From Chthonomonadaceae bacterium (GTDB taxonomy: Bacteria > Armatimonadota > Chthonomonadetes > Chthonomonadales > Chthonomonadaceae): a stretch of 36,908 nt of DNA. This document shows, piece by piece, positions 34,498 to 36,908 of this stretch (its first letter is position 1; every line of letters begins with the position of its first letter). The stretch spans positions 1-36,908 of the forward strand of contig JANXSG010000255.1 in assembly GCA_025352825.1 (NCBI GenBank), in the 5' to 3' direction. A program made the position numbers and the translations under genes. The notes beneath the pieces were generated by a model. The model had not been told where the DNA came from. It searched no databases and saw only the letters and a program-made list of their open reading frames with translations.

Positions 34498-36560
34498 TCG
34501 GCTTGTGCCTTCAATATCGACGGTTCCGGCATCAATTTCTCAAGTAACAGAAACATTACCACGCCTAAAGTGCTGCCTAGCAACAGCCCTAACGCTGCAT
34601 GCCATGCAGAGATAATGAGAGGAGTGTGGATATGGCAGAAGGTATTCAAGAGCGATACCTGGCCGAGACAGCCAATGATGAAACAGGGAATAGCTAGCTT
34701 GGTTTTGCCTCGCCACCACCAAGCAATCGCCAGTATAAAAGCGGGATGCCCGCCCAATAGTTCTTTGGTACGCGGGCGCACTGGGAATATATGATCCATG
34801 ATTGAGCGTGTCTTCATTTCGAATCCGGATACTCCAGTTCCCGGATCATTACCAGAGCGTGCAACCACAAGGGCCAGCAACGCGAGGCCAAGTATCCCCA
34901 AAAACAAGGTTCCATATCGTGCAGGTTCATCGAGAACAGACTTCAATTTCGAACCGCAGCGATTTCGATAGCTTTCCCAGGTTTCCTGTGGAAGTGTCGT
35001 CCCTCCTGCCAGTACAGTAAAAACGACAATCAAGATAGGAGCGGCGTGCTGTAATTTGATACCCAAAAATTGGTTCGCAACTACCATAAATGGTTCAGTC
35101 GAAAGCAGTCCGATCACATGAAAAATGCCAATAACCGTAATCCCGACAGCAATGAGCATCGTCATAATTGCTTTATATATACACTGCATTTTAGTCAGTG
35201 AGGCCGAAGCGCTGATTTTAGATCGAGGAAGTGTGATTAAACATGCACACGTCGGGAAGACAATCCCAGCAGTGAGTGCTGCTACTTTTCTACCCATTTC
35301 CCCCCCGAAATAGGCTGCTGCACCAAACAAAAGGCTGCTCAGCAAAATCAAAACTCCAGATTTAGAGGAAGGTATTGGAATCATGAGTGACATCATCCAT
35401 ATTAGCGCAGCGCCTGTACTCAGTCCAGCGATCAGAAAAACCAGTTTTGGTATTCCTGTCTCTTCAAAAATTCGCGCGCTGCCAAAATGAATACCTCCTC
35501 CTGTCAGTAGTGAACCTTTCGCCATCTCTGTTTTGATCTTATGGAAAAATTTTAGATTTTCGCTGACCGCATCGGAACCGGTCTGTGTAAGGAGCCTTAC
35601 ATAACAGAATCTGATATTCCGCTCTCGAACAGCACGAACGAACCTTTCTATAATTTCATTTTCATCCAGCGTTCCCATCTCTCCGGTTTGAATGCTGTGG
35701 ACACGAACATAGTCGCCATGGAGTGCAGCAGAGATCTTTTCATCACCCTTCTGTTTTCCAAACTCTACCGCTCCGTATACCAATCCGGTGGGAGTAAGTG
35801 GAGAAGTTTCTTGACTAGCGATAGTAACGGAAGAGTTTCGAAGCAGATCGGCAGTAGTTTTCTCCAGTCCACGATATCCGAGCGCTTCCTCACCATTAAA
35901 TATAACAGTGGAAGCTCCCTGATTCTTCAGGCTGTGCAACACGTTCGAGGCAGCCGATTCGCTTACGCCTGCAAAATTTCCAATTCTTCCAGCTATTCGT
36001 AGATTGGATTCTTTTGCTGCTTTCAAAGCTTCAGGAGGTAATCCGATTCCAAATGTTCGCAGATTGCTATATTCAAGCGGAACCCTGAAGCCAGGGATAA
36101 TGTTATATTTGATAATTGGTCGTGGTGCGGGGAAGAAGGTAGATGGGACAATAAAGGATCCCGTGTTTTCAGAGATTTTCAATCCTCTGTCTTTCAGGGC
36201 TGCACGGATTCTATTGAATGTATTATCAGATTCCAGGAACACACTATTCGAACTAATTCCATCTGGAGTCGTATTTCTCTGTGTGAAAACTACTCCACTC
36301 TGCTCCAAAGTGATGAATGTATCCTCATTAATTATGAGTGTAGAAACACCTTCGGTACGAAATTTTTTAAGTACTTCTCCAACAGGCTGATTGGATATCT
36401 GAGCGAGTTGGGAGATTTCATTCCATTCGATACCAATTTCGACACGACGATTTCTGCTCTCCACATGCAGTCGTTTGTACGCTGCAAAAATTCCTGCAAT
36501 TGTTCCCAGGAATATCAGAACCAGAACGATTCGAGGTAGTCGCCAAACATTTTCTAACAT
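34494..36560 (-). CDS. DUF5693-family polytopic membrane protein
   Basis: About 688 residues. One N-terminal membrane helix (IVLVLIFLGTIAGIFAAY) is followed by a roughly 330-residue soluble region (IGIEWNEISQLAQISNQPVG; EGVSTLIINEDT; IAGRIGNFAGVSE) and then many helices to the end (LVFLIAGLSTGAALIWMMSL; GVLILLSSLLFGAAAYFGG; TMLIAVGITVIGIFHVIGLL). This plan and its coupling to csaB match DUF5693 proteins, which I expect to work with CsaB in cell-wall polymer assembly (inference). ATG 36560 is preferred (GGA 5 bases upstream); a TTG at 36575 in frame has no ribosome site. Confidence 0.85.
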   Translation of the reverse strand: MLENVWRLPRIVLVLIFLGTIAGIFAAYKRLHVESRNRRVEIGIEWNEISQLAQISNQPVGEVLKKFRTEGVSTLIINEDTFITLEQSGVVFTQRNTTPDGISSNSVFLESDNTFNRIRAALKDRGLKISENTGSFIVPSTFFPAPRPIIKYNIIPGFRVPLEYSNLRTFGIGLPPEALKAAKESNLRIAGRIGNFAGVSESAASNVLHSLKNQGASTVIFNGEEALGYRGLEKTTADLLRNSSVTIASQETSPLTPTGLVYGAVEFGKQKGDEKISAALHGDYVRVHSIQTGEMGTLDENEIIERFVRAVRERNIRFCYVRLLTQTGSDAVSENLKFFHKIKTEMAKGSLLTGGGIHFGSARIFEETGIPKLVFLIAGLSTGAALIWMMSLMIPIPSSKSGVLILLSSLLFGAAAYFGGEMGRKVAALTAGIVFPTCACLITLPRSKISASASLTKMQCIYKAIMTMLIAVGITVIGIFHVIGLLSTEPFMVVANQFLGIKLQHAAPILIVVFTVLAGGTTLPQETWESYRNRCGSKLKSVLDEPARYGTLFLGILGLALLALVVARSGNDPGTGVSGFEMKTRSIMDHIFPVRPRTKELLGGHPAFILAIAWWWRGKTKLAIPCFIIGCLGQVSLLNTFCHIHTPLIISAWHAALGLLLGSTLGVVMFLLLEKLMPEPSILKAQAD

Positions 36561-36830
36561 AAGATTCCATTTCAAGATAAGTTTGGGTGAAGGAATTTGC
36601 CCTCACATCCTGCCAGTTTGGCGTTAGTGCAAAATATATTAACTCGACGAGTAAATATTCATAATAATCTTATTTCAGTCATTTAAGTGGGTATTAAACT
36701 CGAAATAAGTATTAATGCTCACGATAAGAAAGGATAAAATAGCCGCAAAAAAGCACAAAATGCGCAAAAAAGTGTAACTTGAGGTGATTGCAAAACCTAT
36801 GGAAATACAATTTTATACCTAACCCCCTAA

Positions 36831-36870
36831 CCCCCTTCCCTGATTCCCTCGTACCTCGGAGGGAAGGGGG
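36831..36870. repeat. Palindromic CCCCCTTCCCT/AGGGAAGGGGG repeat
   Basis: CCCCCTTCCCT (36831-36841) and AGGGAAGGGGG (36860-36870) form an 11-bp stem over an 18-base loop; a further CCCCCTTCCCT follows at 36890. It belongs to the style of GC-rich dispersed repeats seen at 18073 and 19838. The rest of 36561-36908 is AT-rich and shows no gene. Confidence 0.75.
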
Positions 36871-36908
36871 AATCTTTATCGTTGAATCTCCCCCTTCCCT
36901 AACACAAA

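Overview
The window is bacterial, of moderate to low GC, and gene-dense on both strands. The taxon cannot be fixed from the sequence alone. A csaB-type pyruvyl transferase translationally coupled to a DUF5693-type membrane protein, many long secreted proteins with the GWN-x-I-x-NPY / W-x-GYW motif pair, and a planctomycete/verrucomicrobia-style DUF1592+DUF1552 pair suggest a bacterium with a surface-layer type envelope. Armatimonadota is the best guess (inference).

Layout. 1-5461 (minus): a large secreted protein cut by the left edge, a Cys-anchored lipoprotein with carboxypeptidase-regulatory-like repeats, and a receiver-PilZ response regulator. 5796-10676 (plus): a tightly spaced set of PhyH dioxygenase, propeller/alpha-helical secreted protein, putrescine-type aminotransferase and esterase. 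10922-15002: a RhuM-like protein (plus), then on the minus strand a small EamA permease, a second PhyH dioxygenase overlapped by a small gene, and purB. 15098-15430: a tRNA-Gly/tRNA-Cys pair behind a consensus promoter. 15728-17708: a small membrane protein and two damaged genes. 18184-21900 (minus): a Gfo/Idh/MocA oxidoreductase and a helical-domain/FGE-sulfatase fusion, separated by a repeat-rich spacer that holds a highly structured MITE-like element. 22069-25165 (plus): M55 D-aminopeptidase, Kbl/BioF-family enzyme, orphan ABC sugar permease. 25178-26056 (minus): a membrane-anchored TPR protein. 26391-30856 (plus): the GC-richer DUF1592/DUF1552 pair. 30944-33285: a nucleotidyltransferase-like protein, a gene remnant, and a secreted protein behind a perfect hairpin. 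33391-36560 (minus): csaB and the DUF5693 protein.

How the genes fit together. Most of the window is housekeeping metabolism (purB, tRNAs, aminotransferase, Kbl/BioF, aminopeptidase) and envelope or secreted functions. The two least ordinary signals are a shared helical domain fused once to a beta-propeller segment and once to an FGE-sulfatase domain, and the 208-bp palindromic element embedded in GC-rich dispersed repeats. I found no CRISPR array, prophage, transposase or complete defence system.
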